64,000 nucleotides of DNA from Muricea muricata (GCA_963855995.1 OY979717.1:4705728-4769727), one strand, 5' to 3'. Shown: positions 48,342 through 61,557, counted from the first letter of the stretch. Numbers and translations are program-made. The notes: generated by a model not told the origin, from the sequence alone.

Positions 48342-51300
48342 TTACTGTTGCTTTCCACGATTTGTAAAAAGCAAGAAAATTAAAGCGATACAACGATACA
48401 CTACAGCCATGATAACAATTACTCCCAAACAAAAACAATAGTTTCCATCCAAGCTATAGTGGTCAGGAAAAGCAATTTTATCTCGCAATGGGCGATCAAC
48501 ATCAGGATAACGTAAGGCTTCTTTCTCAAACAAAGCTTCGACAAACCAACGAATGTAGGATAGATTATAAGCAAGTGGCCCAAAGAAATCAAACTTATCC
48601 AATTTACACAATGTTGGAGAAAAACCTAAATAAAAATAAATTTAAATATAACATATCAAAATGTCCAACACTGCAGTTTTCGCCATAATACGTGGAACTG
48701 TGTACGACTTAAACGTACATGCATGCACAGGTAGTCTTTAAACTAAAAAGTACCATAGTTAATACAGTAGATGGTTTGGAAACTCATTAGAATAACAATA
48801 TAACTCATTATCTATGTTGGTCAACGCTTAATTAAAAAATATGGTTCTTCATCGTCACGTGTGTATTGTGTTTTCGCCAAATCCACCAATCGGAATTCTT
48901 AAATTACCCTATTGTTCAAGTCGCGGATGACTAAATTTCCTAAAACGTTGCTATTGGTTAGTTAGGTGAAAATACAATACGCACGTGACGACGAAGGACC
49001 TCATTCCTGCATAAACCAGAACAAAAACATAGATAATGACTTATATTGTTGTTCTAATGAGTTTCCAAACCATCTAGCTCTATTAACTTTGAAAGTACTG
49101 AAATTAGTAATGGAAACTCCGCAGGAAAGTACTGGAATTAGTTATCAAATAGAAATCCATTTTCGACCCAAACGACCATGCAAATTCCTTACTTCCTGTA
49201 CTCGGTCTGTAAATTTCTGCCTGGTAGAGTTGAAATTTCCTTTACTAATCGTAATTACTGTAAGTTCTCGTTTTCAAAAAGTTAAGCAAAATAAAAGATA
49301 TGAGTGAGGGATTAAAAACCGGAAATGATTTCTATTAGCTAGTTCCAGCCTGTGGCAGAACATATAACAAAACAATACAATGACAACAAGTCTGCACACT
49401 TTTAAAGGTTCAACATGAAATGTTTTTACAGAAAGAGTTAGGGAATTGTTAGTATAAACATAACATAAAACAAAGCATAAACAGAGTATTTACCTGACAA
49501 CATCGCCATTACTAACACTACAACAACAGATGCCATTTGAGAACTTTTTGGATTGAAGATCGTAGAAATAGCATAACCAATACCAGAGCAGCACAACTGA
49601 GCGCAAAATACTGCGGTATAATGCGCAGAAAAGTAGGCTAAAAAAGAAGAGAACATAGTTAAGAAAGTGGAAGTCAAGTGCATCTAATATGCGCATGCAT
49701 ATGTTGTTGGTAGATTTTATGAATAAATAAGCCAAACCGTCATTAGTATCGTCAAAATAACAAAGAGAGCAACAGGCAAATACAAAAGAAACAATGAGTA
49801 TTGTTAAAAATTTGGCTTATTTATGCAGACAATCCACCAACCCTGGCCAGTTGCCAAGGGAAAGTTCAGCCATCTTGAGAATTCAAGAATTAAGTTTCGA
49901 TTAATTACTCCGCCTGCCGTCGGCGAGGCGGAGTTTTAAATTTGCCCCGTTTCTGTTTTTTTTTCAAATCATGAGTTTTCAGCAATAAATTAAAATTCTT
50001 ACATCGTGGTGACGTCAGTGTGTAAAGAAGGCTGAGATAGACCAGTGGCATCATAACCAAGATTGGTAGTTGAGCAAAATTTACCGCCAGGAAATAGCTA
50101 ACACGATTAACACCAGCAGCACTTTCTCTGAAAATATAAAACGCACATATTTGGAGACTACTTGTTTGTTAAATAATAATTATATTAAACGTGTTGGTCA
50201 ACACTGCATACATGGAAGTTTACAAAAGTCTGTTTTTACCGCCAATATGTAGTTCTATGGTTTCCAAAACATCTCAAAGACGCCAACATTGCAGTGAGGC
50301 CGATAGCCATACCACTCATACGAACAAGTCCAGTGAATTTTTCTAACTTCACCTGTATTATCAAAAAATTATGTCGAGAAAATTTTATCATCTTTTAATT
50401 AATAAGTAAAGATTAAGTAAAGCGACGCGGTTTTTCAGGTTTTGAAAATGCATAAAACTGTTCAAGGAAGAAGGTACTATTTATTTATTTAGATCCGTCC
50501 CCAGGGCAGGGCCAGCACGGCAACGTGAGCCAACTATACTCGTGGCCAGCAGAATACCCCAACTCAATCTGTCGACTGTCCCTGTGGGAAGAAACGCGCT
50601 CGGAGTACACAGAGAAAATCCAGGAATTTCGGCACAGCGTTGACTTCTGCCATTCAACGTTTCACTATTTAGAAAATATGTGAACCTGACGAGTTGTGAT
50701 ATTCTGCCACCAAAAATGTAAGGAGGAATAATGTTTGCTTCTGAAAGCTAAAAAATCGCGCAGCGTTACAGCGATTCACGTCCAATGTGTGCACGATTGG
50801 GCGTGAAGTACGGTACGGCGTACGGACCCCTTAATATTGGCCAATGGCGTAACGTTTCATCAGGAGGGGAGGGAACGAGGCAGAAATTTGTGAAGGCCGC
50901 CTGCTACGAGTGCCAAAAGCACGAGTCGGGAGTGCATGCCTCTTCAGGGAAAACTTTCAAATATAAACATAGAGCCTGTTTCGTCCATAATGCTTTTAAT
51001 GACTCGTTTCTGCCTATAGCCTGAGCAATGGGCCCGAATTTTGTTAGAGCTCCTGGGTTTATCCGGCCAGAAACCATAGTAGTTACTGGTACATTGATAT
51101 TAGCCTACAAATAGACATTCGAACTACGGCCTGTGGAGAGGTAGCTTTTTCGATACTATATGTAAGGTAGTAATTACGGTAACGTAAAATAAATTCTAAT
51201 TTCAGTATAAACTTTCAAGCAGTTGTATACTTTTTCTGTCCAAAGCCGCGAGCTAGTTATACAGGGTTGCCGATTTGAGAATGTTTGGGTAGAACCTGCT

Positions 51301-54300
51301 AAGCCAATCATATAAGAAGCAGCAAAAAAACTGAACATTGCTGGTAGTGGAATATGTGTCTATTAAATACATTCAATACAAGTGTTGAATTGAGATTATT
51401 TATGTGGGTAGGGCGGAGGAGTTAAATATTCCAAGTACATACCTACAACAATAGAGACGCCTACCTCAATATACAAGGCTCCAAGAACACCACCAGCAAA
51501 GAATACGAGAAAGACGTCAATAAGCAATGTTTTCACGAGACGAATTTGTAGCAGAAATTCTCGTTGAGTGAACGTCAAGAATTGCATTAGCTGGTTGGGC
51601 AGTACACGTGCAGCTAAAAATATAAATTTATAAACTGGTTACGATCCAAAACCAATTAAATTTATCTTACTGCTTTGTTTAACCATTCAAATAAATAATA
51701 AAAAGTTATGATTATATCATTAGAAGAAAAGACTAGGATTTCAAGTTCAAGTGCCGTTACCTTGCCTTGTGGAATTGTGGAAATACGTACAATCCTCTCT
51801 GTGTGGCAAAGTATAATTAAAAAGTCACACATTGCACAACAATTACGTCCTACCTTCAGGATCGACCCTAGTCAGCACTGTCAGGTCTTCCTGAGAGTTA
51901 GCCTGATTTTCCTCAGCGTTAGCTCTTTCTTTCCAGGATTCAAATAAATCTATTTTTTCATCTCCTACTTTCACCGAACCTCCAATAACATCCATATAAA
52001 AATCAGCCGGGTTGACATTGGCAGGAGTGGCAAAACCAAGAGATGCGGAGAAATATTCGGCAGCGTCCGCTACAGTTCCTTGATAGACTGTCTTACCACC
52101 AGGACCAAGCAGTAAAATATTGTGAAACATATCTACACAGAAAAGGAAGATTATCTGGGTTAGTCTCGACCTGTTGCTTTGTCAAGAACAAACTTTGTTC
52201 TTGATTTGTAATGACAAAAGAGGCAATTTATAAACATCATTCTTTGAATGACGAATCATAAACTGTGATAATTTGTTTCTGAAGCGAAAACCATTCACAA
52301 AACACGTCATTAAAGATGAAGTACATAGTGTACTCAGGTGAAATTATAGTTGAGATATTGCCACACTGATTACACCACAATGGACAAAGCAGAAAAATTG
52401 TGCTAGGTCACCCTGTCAACCGAACGGACTACACGGCTGAGAATATTCGACTTGTATGTAACATTGGAGGTGCTTGCATATTCGAATCCCGCAAGCAAAA
52501 TTTCCTTACTTGATCCAGTGACTTTACTGAAACATGTGAGCTATCCTCAACGTGATTAAACTCTCAAGCACTTTAGAAACGTCAACATTGAGGGAAGACA
52601 TAAAAACGCTGGTAATAAAACTAACGGCAACGATCTAAGTTCAAATATTTTAAGAATTTCTTTGAAATCAATCAAACTATTCTTTTAATGCCAATGTCCC
52701 TTACAATTCGCTAATGCCAAAGTTTCACGCATGCTCTTCTAAAATATCTAAAAATAGTTAGCGATTACTTACTGAATATTTCGAAACGTGGCTGATGAAT
52801 AACGCAAAGGATAGTCAATTTTCCTTGTTCAGCAACAGCCCTCAATGATCTCAATACAGACAAACTCGACGTACTATCTAGCCCACTAAAACATAAAATT
52901 TCATATACGTCAATATATCTTAAAATTCATTAATTACCAGGTCCAAAATAGTGGAGACAAGGCCGGTTTACGAATATCACAATCCACATCAGCGATGCGC
53001 GCTCAGGCACTACCATTATTAACAGAAAGCTTTAAGATTTGATTAAATTCAAATATGTTTCAAACATCATAAAGTCTTCTGTTTTGAATAAGTATGTTAT
53101 TCAAATACAACCCAACCTGGTAGGTTCATCGAGAAATAACATATTCAAATATAACCCAACCTGGTAGGTTCATCGAGAAATAACATGTTCAAATATAACC
53201 CAACCTGGTAGGTTCATCGAGAAATAACAAAGTTGGATCTGCAATTAATTCCATTCCAATGTTTACTCTTTTTCGTTGTCCACCAGAAATGCCCCTTGTT
53301 TCCTACGATAAACAAAGCAAACTTAATTTATACCGTTAGAATGATATAACGCACTTTCGTATTCGCATACTTTCGTATACATTTTCAATACATGTAACCT
53401 TTCAAATATTTCTCACTGATTTATTAGAAATACTTTTTATAACCTGATCATACGCTGTATATCCTAACTTAACTAGACAGACTCTTAGATGAACTCGTGA
53501 GGAAATTATACTGTAATTCGTTATCATTGTATAATAAGTTAATGTTTTCAGTCAAGAAAACTAGCAAACCTTTCCCCCCTTAATAGCCTATCAAATAAAC
53601 AATTAGTTGTTAAACATACTGTATATATTGTATACGTATATTGTATTGTTCTTGAAGCAAAATGTCAAACATAGGTACCTAGTTTTTATCTATAACTTCC
53701 CTCAGACTTATTTCTCTCTCTTAAATGGTATCTGCATTTACGCTGTGACCTCTACAGGCAGGCAGGCAGTCTAACATACATGTACGTACCTCATCACCAA
53801 TAAGGGAGTCAGCAACGTGAGAGATTTCTAAGATGGTGAGTGTCTAAAGCGTAAAGAAATGCTCGTGAAATTACATGATAAAATGAAGAGCACTATAGTA
53901 ATCTCACATGTCATGTCTTTGCTGTCACGTCGGACACGAAAAATAATTGGACTCGAGTCAACATTGCCATTCAAATAACTCGACTCGGATTCGACTTGTT
54001 GATTTATGCATTAAATTACTCGAGTCAATTCAGCTGCAACGTGCTCAGAAAAAAATACATTTTGCAGTGTGTGTGTGCACGTACGTATAAAAACGCGTGT
54101 TCTAATTAACCCTAAGTAACCATAATATGGATGTTGACATTAAATAAATACGTAATTATTTTGGAGTAAAAGAGAAGATGATTTCTAACAAGGCCCAGGG
54201 GTTTTAGACAGTTACATCAAATGTTGTTTAGACAGATGAGTTTTCCTCATACAACGTGATTGATTTAACTCATCGTCTCCACCTGGGTGGAGCCATGACT

Positions 54301-57300
54301 TGATTCGTGAAATGACTTGGCCTGACCCGTGAGTCAGCCCATAGACAATCAAACAGAAATTTAAACACTTTATTATCTATATGGACAGTCTTTCAGTCGC
54401 TCGACTTGACTCGTGGCTCGACTGTGGTTGACACTGGGTTGTACTATAGTGTCACTGTGTATATTTTACAAGGTGTGTGTACATTAGTGTGTATGCTCTA
54501 CAAGTGTGTATATTCCACAAGGAGTTAGTGTTTCCTAACCTCGAGTGCACGTCAGGCCCATGCATCTAATTCAACTTTTCCCCGGCCTAAATTTCGATAT
54601 GTGTATTGTTTCCACTCAAGATTAAAAGTCATTTACTCTTTAAAAACCATACAACAATGATTGAAGTACCACTAAATCATATTACATTAAATGTTGAAAC
54701 TATTGTAAAGATAAATAGCATCACGAAAAGAAACCTCATTCTAATTTCCATGCAAGTAATTATCATTATTCACATTACCTGACGTATCTTATGATTGATA
54801 GTTCGTTTATTAGTTCCAGCAGGCAAGCGCAACATAGCTTGGTAATACAAAACCTCATTAACAGTTAAATTTCTGTGCATCGTATCTTCCTACAATTAAA
54901 GGTAGAAAACTTTGTATTTTAATTTTACAAACGCGGAGTCACTAGAAGTTTCTTTTATTTAGTGAAGCTGCTTTTATTTTCATGCATCGTTAACTAAGAC
55001 AAAATATTTGCATAAATCGCGTACCTGAGGGACAAATCCTGTTATAGATCTGAACTGTTTTATTCCTTTGACTACTTCGTTGTTAAATAATATCTGCCCT
55101 GTCGAGTTCTAAAAAAAATTAAAAACCTTTTAGAGCAGGTTTTCAATTCATATTTCGTTCGTAGAAGGTGCTCAATTTGAGAAAAATAATATTTCCACAA
55201 ATTTAATTAATTGCTAGTTGACTTAACTGCTAGCTTTAATTGCATAATGCTGTCCATTTAAGATTTTCTACTTACCGACATGAAAGAACGGGGACATAAA
55301 GAAAGACCTACCCCGTAATAAGCTTTTCCACTCAGTGTGTTTAGAAATGTGGTCTTTCCAGCACCGGAGGGTCCCATGACAGCTGTGACTTCACCTGAAC
55401 GTACATGACCTGTTACTCCTTGTAACACTACCTTGCCTTTGTTTTCTCCCTGCAAAAGAATATAAATGGAATTACGTAAGGGTACGTTGACACACAGCGA
55501 TTTGTCAGACACTATCCGTATGCTGGCGTATTCATCTATTTCAATTAACGGTTGTCTTCTTAAAAGCGTAAACCATGAACTTTGAGCGCTCACGTGTACC
55601 ATAGCCACTACCCTGTAGGTGTCTCTGAGAACGCAATCTTAGACTACCTCGCATCATCGCTAACTACGATCGAAGGACGTTACCCTGGGTACATCGCTAA
55701 CTACGATCGAAGGACGTCACCCTGGGTTACCGAAGGACATTACTCACTGGTGACTTCAACCGTTTAAATTTAAGTCGTCTCCTTGTGCAATTTAAGCTGA
55801 AGCAGCTCGTTAATTTTCCAACTAGAGGGGAGCGAACTCTCGCTCTGATAATCACTAACAGGCCTCAACATGAAAAATTGTATTTCAGCCTTTCGTGTTA
55901 TCTGATTATTCAGTTTTGCTGATGCAGCCCAAACCGAGACCTTTACGAAGCTGCATAGCCGTAAATAAACGATAATCCATCATCTCTTGCGCGCTCATAG
56001 TCTACAGTTTACGCTTTTGGAAGGACAACCTTTGTTGAATTAGCTTTATACAATTTTTAATTCGCTCTTAGCTCAAGGATAGTGTGACAATTTACTGTGA
56101 CAGTGCTGAAGGGTCATAAATTATTGCGTGAGCACCAATTTTTAAACAATAAATTCAAATCGCACCCGACAAGTAGTGGCGTGTAATTAAACTCACCAAT
56201 TGACCAGGGGCCTGTTGTATAAAAAAGTGATTAAAGTTAACCATGATTAGTAGCAACGTCTACCAATCAGAACCACATATTTTGTACTTAATCACTATTT
56301 AACTGCAAAACAGTGATTAGAATAAGTTATTAAGAGGTTTATACAACCGGCCCCTGGTTTTTAAAACCAAAATATCCAAATGCTGACCCATTTGAATAAA
56401 ATTTATGTCTCAACTGATAAAATTGCGTTGACCTAAGCTAATCGGAGTTTCGTTTATGTTTATTCACTATTTCTGTTCACTGTGAAGTGAACCCAGGTGG
56501 AGACGATGAGATATTTTCATCTACATTATAACAGTGTTTTGTGGTCTACCGGTCAAATTGTAAAAAAAATTTGTAAAATATTGGCTAGGATTGATATTTG
56601 GAGAAAATATGTAAAAACCATACTGATTTTAAAGTCAGTCCAAGGTCTCTGAAACTAATGTCAATTGTATATGATTTTTCCTCAATCTGTTTATCCAGGT
56701 CAGTCTCTGAGAAAATGCCAAGTTTAGTAGCACCACGAGATGTTCCTGCATCTACACTGAAAATCAATGAAGATGAACGACGTTCTCTGCCAGTGTATCT
56801 TGTGTAGTATAAGTTATAGTAAAATTTAACCGTCCTCCACTTGTGATACAGTATGAGTAAACCAATGAAAATTAACAAGACGAGGACATCCAGTAATGGC
56901 GCGATGAAGTTAATGATTGGAGCTGAGCTTTTCCTCTTACATTTTGTAAGCCACTACAAAAAAAATTAAATATACATGCACCTTTACCTACATTATCAGC
57001 ATATTGTGTGGTGTTGTGGTCACCACTCTTGTCTTCCAGGCTAAGAGGCCTGGGTTTAAGCCTTGATCGGATCTTTACTCAAGGTCTTATTAAAATAAAT
57101 TAGGTGAAAGCGCTATCTTTACATTGACATCTTTCGCGTGTTCTTGGGTAAGGACGTTAAACCCGCAGGTACATCGAACCCCTTCTATTAATTGGGCAAT
57201 AGCCTCAGTACTGTAAATCAATTACCCAAGACTGGAGAACGGAATAAATAAAATCAAAACACATCTTTCATATTTGCTCATGCATGTAATGTAGTCGTAT

Positions 57301-59938
57301 GACTTTCTAAAACGTCATAAGTTTATACTTTCGTCAAGAAATAAGCCTTTACTTTGAATTGTCATACTTGATCATGTTCGATCATAGCCAGAGAGAAGGT
57401 AGCCCACGTACACGCAGATTAGCGAGAAGGGCATTGGGTACCGTTGTATTTTTATTTCACTTAACGATGCAATCACGTGCACGAAATAAGCTAGCCAATC
57501 AAATCCGCTACCCTAACCACTCAGTCAATCATATCTCAAGACTACTTCATGACTGCGTAACCTGAAAATGTAACCCAAAATACCCGGCGGCATTAGGAGA
57601 AAGCTGGTCGAAAGGCTAAGATTAAAGTAGAAGCAGTCAAAAAAGTAAAAATCAAAACAAAATCATGTTAAAATGAAATTTAAAATCCCTTGTCGTTCTT
57701 TTTTTTAAATGAAGAACGCTGATCGTTAGTGAAAAATAGAGAGGGATTCGCGAAATAGAGAAGTTTACCAATCAATACTAGGATCTCTGTGAGCAAGGCT
57801 TACCCTAGCCTGCGTAGCAGGCAGTTAGGGGGCGGGCGAAGGTTGGGCCTCCTTACCCCTGGCCCGTGACCGCTGTTCTTGATGTTCAATATTTGTGTGC
57901 ACAGTAGATCATGGCTCTCAAAGCTGACATGCATGAATCAAAATTGAATTAAAGACTGTGAGCTACTCAGCACGCTCTCGCTTTACTCATCATAATTTTA
58001 TTACAGTTACAATTATGTACCAACCGGACATGGATCAGGCTCAGTACTACCGGCGCGACAATAATCACCAGAGCTACATGGTATCTTCTTTTCGGGTGTT
58101 GGACAGTAATAACCACCAGGACAGGGTTCCGGTGTGGCTGTTCCACCACACAGACAAATAGAATCATTAAGACCGTTGCATTTTCTTCCTAGTGAAGTAT
58201 TTAACACGAGAGGAGGCTCATTGTCGCCACAGCACACACCGAGACCACTGCAACGCACTCCTTTCTGTCAATAAAGAATGCTAAGTTTATTTATTTATTT
58301 AATATCGATTGCGTAACATAACAACCGTACTCAAGTGTTTGTTGAAATAATTAATATCACAATCCTGACTGCCCGGACACAAACTGTCGCAAACCACCGA
58401 CCACCGTGAGCATCAAACCCATGTGCTTTGAGGTGAAAGGCGCTTGTATGGACATGGATAATAAAACTATTTATATACGATTTTCAACTAAGTTTTTGTA
58501 TAACAACGTGGTAGCAGCGGTGAAAATGTGCTTATGAAAGAATTACAGTACAGAGCATCGTAAATTGTTTAATAAGCGCAGGTAAGGTAGAGCGACGTGT
58601 GGTCTTCGTGTGTCCTATATGCGTTGATTTTAGAGACGTGGAAGCAGAAGTACCCAAAGAAAAACCCTGGAAGCATAAGCGAGATCAAGTGCGGGAACTC
58701 TGTCACGTGAGCACTGCACACAACTAGGTTTAAGGTTACCAGTGATGAGAGGTAAAATGCGCTAACCGCTTGCGCCAGGTTAAGTTGGGGGTTTTTTTTC
58801 TGTGATGAGAAGCGATGCTACAGCGAAGAAGAGTATAAATCATGTAAATCTTTCTGCCATTTACAAACTTATGCTGAACTATAATTAATTTCCCGACAAA
58901 TACAGGTGTGATCCTACACACTCAGCCTGTACAGTACTTACAGCTGGATTTTCAAGTTTCTTTTGCTTCGTCGCACAGTAAGCACCGGAAGGACACGGAA
59001 TAATACAGAACATTCCAGGTGGGCAATAGAAACCTGTGTTGACACAACCAAAGTTACATACAGTATATAATAATTTTATGTAGTATTTCAAACACTGATG
59101 CTGAATACGGGACAACTCTAAAATACTCGTACAAAACGCTGGCTAAAACTGTACACCCTGGAACTCAACATGTGCTATATGCGTAGGCTAAAACATTGAA
59201 CGTATGCACACTATGCACTTTAACTGTGCATGCTTTCAGAGTATTACACCAGCTACACGAAAGAAAAATGTCAGATCTTTACGAGGTACGCACGCTTATA
59301 ACGACTACGGGCTTAATGTATTTTCAAATACTTTAAATCCTTCAATCGTATGGAACTTGTTAACTAGTTATTTACTAAGAACAGCGACGCCAGAGGAGAC
59401 CACGGAGGCATTTCCCATCGCAGATGAAGTTCCTTACTGCACCCTTGGGACTTAGGTTACACAGTCCTGTAAAGTTGCAACAACTGCAGCTAAAAACTCG
59501 ATGGCCAAATCATAGGTCATATTTTCGAAGTTATAGTCCTTAAAGTCCCTGCACCCCTCCGAACCACCCTAATACCTCGTCACCTTAAATTAGGTCGTGT
59601 GGGTCCTGTTACGTATTGTATATATTTACACGCTCACTTTGTGGAAAATTTTTGTGTAAAGATAGCCATCATCATGATATACTTACCCAGCGGGCAAGCT
59701 TTTGGAACTGGCTGTCCTTTAGCATCACTGGATAAATAAAATCCACCTGCGCATGCCGGAGTACGCCACTTTTCAATACAGGCAGTCAATGGGTTGAACA
59801 TGGAAGGTGGTGCTGGTCTTGGAGAAGATGTTGGCAGTTGTTCACAAGGTTGAATAGTTTCATTGTCACCTGCTACTTTACAGCAGAGCGTCGTGTAATT
59901 CCTTGGACAGCATCCGCTGGGAAAAGGTCTGACTTTCT
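48342..59938 (-). CDS. ABCG half-transporter, plant ABCG24/28-like
   Basis: Coding segments in order of translation: 59938–59687, 59033–58942, 58264–58021, 56953–56624, 55449–55312, 55108–55025, 54889–54779, 53843–53790, 53302–53205, 52885–52773, 52132–51854, 51613–51465, 50352–50240, 50127–50003, 49637–49494, 48625–48342 (~870 residues). The extracellular Cys-rich N-terminus has [22 protein letters not shown] and DYCRAGST. A membrane helix follows ([18 protein letters not shown]). The nucleotide-binding domain has Walker [11 protein letters not shown]-loop GFVPQ, signature ISGGQRKR, Walker [14 protein letters not shown] and H-loop VIHQPR. The C-terminal multi-helix ABC2 domain ends at TAA 48342. 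The start codon is not visible. The junction 58021/56953 is out of phase (1 versus 0), so a small exon is probably missing there. Substrate unknown; lipid-type cargo is only a family guess. Confidence 0.88.
48754..49091. repeat. CATAGTTAATAGAGTAGATGG MITE, copy 2
   Basis: Same family and length as 19166–19499 (shared CGCACGTGACGACGAAGGAC and GAGTTTCCAAACCATCTA). Lies in the last ABCG intron. Confidence 0.75.
49700..49845. repeat. hAT-type MITE, diverged copy
   Basis: The body GCCAAACCGTCATTAGTATC…GAGTATTGTTAAAAATTTGGC matches the MITE at 63080–63224 (GCCAAATCGTCATTAGTGTA…GAGCATTGTTGAAGATTTGGC). Terminal repeats are eroded. Lies in an ABCG intron. Confidence 0.6.
53097..53228. repeat. three 44-bp tandem copies of an exon end plus donor
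   Basis: Units start CTGG at 53117, 53161 and 53205, exactly 44 bp apart. On the minus strand each holds TTATTTCTCGATGAACCTAC (coding LFLDEPT of Walker B) followed by AG and GTTGGGTT. The first copy in reading order (donor after 53205) splices in frame to the next exon; reading through meets TGA. Confidence 0.9.
55640..55735. repeat. ~37-bp tandem duplication
   Basis: TCGCTAACTACGATCGAAGGACGTTACCCTGGGTACA occurs twice in tandem, with a third partial copy (ACCGAAGGACATTAC). Intronic in the ABCG gene. Confidence 0.75.
56205..56357. repeat. GGGCCGGTTGTAT-family MITE, copy 4
   Basis: CCAGGGGCCTGTTGTATAAA … TTTATACAACCGGCCCCTGG, with AGTGATTA… / TAATCACT inner arms. Lies in an ABCG intron. Confidence 0.75.
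57000..57240 (+). repeat. putative tRNA-derived SINE
   Basis: GTGTTGTGGTCACCACTCTTG (box A-like) and GGCCTGGGTTTAAGCC (box B-like) ~30 bases apart are followed by a ~170-base body (CTTTACTCAAGGTCTTATTA … GGGTAAGGACGTTAAACC). The head–body structure suggests a SINE; family not determined. Confidence 0.45.
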
Positions 59939-60703
59939 CTGAAAAACAACTTGTACGTAAATGTAACAATTAAATTTGGACTGGACTTTCTCATCCAGGC
60001 AAGTCGTTACAGTCCAATGTCTTTTATGTGCACCGCACACCGTGTGGTTGGACTGTCCATGAACAGGTCTACAGGCTGACTATTAGATTTGGACAAAGTC
60101 CTCTCTCTATAGCGTAAAAGCGACGCGGTTATTTTTATTCCTTGGACCCTATAGAGAGACGGAGTTGATCCAAGTTTAGGTAATTATTAATAATCTTCTT
60201 TTGTAATCATTTTGTGTATTTTGTCTGTCTATATTTTGCTTAGTAATTTGTGTTACTTAAAAGGAGGTGTGGTAACTGTGGTTGCGTGGCAATCACGTCG
60301 TTCTTCAGGAATGACCGCGTCTATAGCTTCAATCAATGTTTTTACAACGTCTTGAAAATAAGACGGCGATTGGCATAAAGTTCAGACAGTGATAATTAAC
60401 CGATTCAAGACTCAAAATTCTGTTACCAAAAGTGCCTATCGGATAAAAACGATGAAAAATCTAGGGCTAAACTGCTTCATGTGATTCTTTAATCAATTCT
60501 CCTTCACTTCTTCTCCGACTGATACTCACAATACTAATGCAGATCTCGCGCGGCAAGAGGTCTGGATACCACAATAATAAAAATTTTATACGCATGCGCA
60601 AATATCCTCTTTCTTTCGTGGCGTGCTTCGGTCAACCACAAACTTTTGTTCGTAGTCTAAATTTACATAAAATCAGAAGAAAACAGCATCATATTTTTAT
60701 CAA

Positions 60704-61557
60704 ATGGATGAGCAAACAAACGGAAATGTAAGTACTTGTTTCAACTGTATTTTCCTAGGTTTTTTGTCGCAGGATGGATCGAAGATTTCGGAGAATACAA
60801 ATGCTAAATCGAAGGTACGAGTCACTGACCGCCTTCTGTTGTCTTTTAGGACAACTCATATCCGTTAGCCCCGATCCATACGGCGGTAGCTGCGGACAAA
60901 GGCCTTACTGGGGCTTCAAGTGTTGAGACTGGAGCTAGTACCTCCGCTCACTATACCCTTGATGCAAAGATTATCGAAAATGTAGTTGCAGAAACGGTGG
61001 CCAAATCATTACCAACAGTTTTAGCTCGTTTCTTATCCTCGGGGGGTTTGGTGCCACCAACGATTGCCACTCAACAGGTGGAATTGGCATCTTCTGAACA
61101 ATCTAAAGATACCGGTGTCGATTTACCCTCAACTAGTCGGGAAGACAGGTTCTTTTCTGAAAACAAGAAAACCAAGGTGTCAGCTGAGCTTTTAGATCTC
61201 ACAATGAAAGCCTTTTCAAAAGCTTTGTCAGTAGAGAAATGGAAAGAACTTATTGACTCCTACCCACCTATTGAAGGAGCTGACTCCATATTGGTTGCTC
61301 CTACCATGGAAGCTGGCATGAAAGAAGATTTGAGAAATCGCCATGGTTACCAGAAAACCAAAGAGGTGCTGGCATTTGACGAGGGTCTCTCTGAGAAGCA
61401 AGCTTCATATATATGTGTTGCCCGACCTATTCTCTTAGTCTTGTCAGCTTTGGATGCAATTTCAGAGGATGGGGAGCCAGATGGTCCAGACCCAGACACT
61501 ATCAAAGCCATGTTGGAAGATGCCTTGGTAATGTTAGGCAATGCCAATGCACGATGA
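60704..61557 (+). CDS. DIRS-like retrotransposon gag, with an intron
   Basis: Exon 60704–60727 (MDEQTNGN) ends at a good donor GTAAGTACTT. Exon 60850–61557 begins after the acceptor CTTCTGTTGTCTTTTAG and stays in frame to the stop. Total 243 residues. The middle has SAELLDLTMKAFSKALSVEK and YPPIEGADSILVAPTMEAG, and the end LVMLGNANAR, in the style of DIRS ORF1 proteins. Without splicing the frame has no upstream ATG. It precedes the reverse transcriptase frame and overlaps it by a few codons. Assignment rests on position in front of a DIRS-type RT/RNase H. Confidence 0.65.

Noticed and set aside
52395-52500. tRNA-like ATATTCGAATCCCGC (box B) region in an ABCG intron
   Set aside because: No convincing box A at the right spacing; too weak to call a SINE or tRNA.
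60257-60350. Possible upstream ABCG exon (minus; after acceptor CGTCTTATTTTCAAG, coding VVKTLIEAIDAVIPEERRDC)
   Set aside because: Good acceptor and open frame, but no donor phase fits the next exon cleanly, and the region may already belong to the DIRS element's flank.
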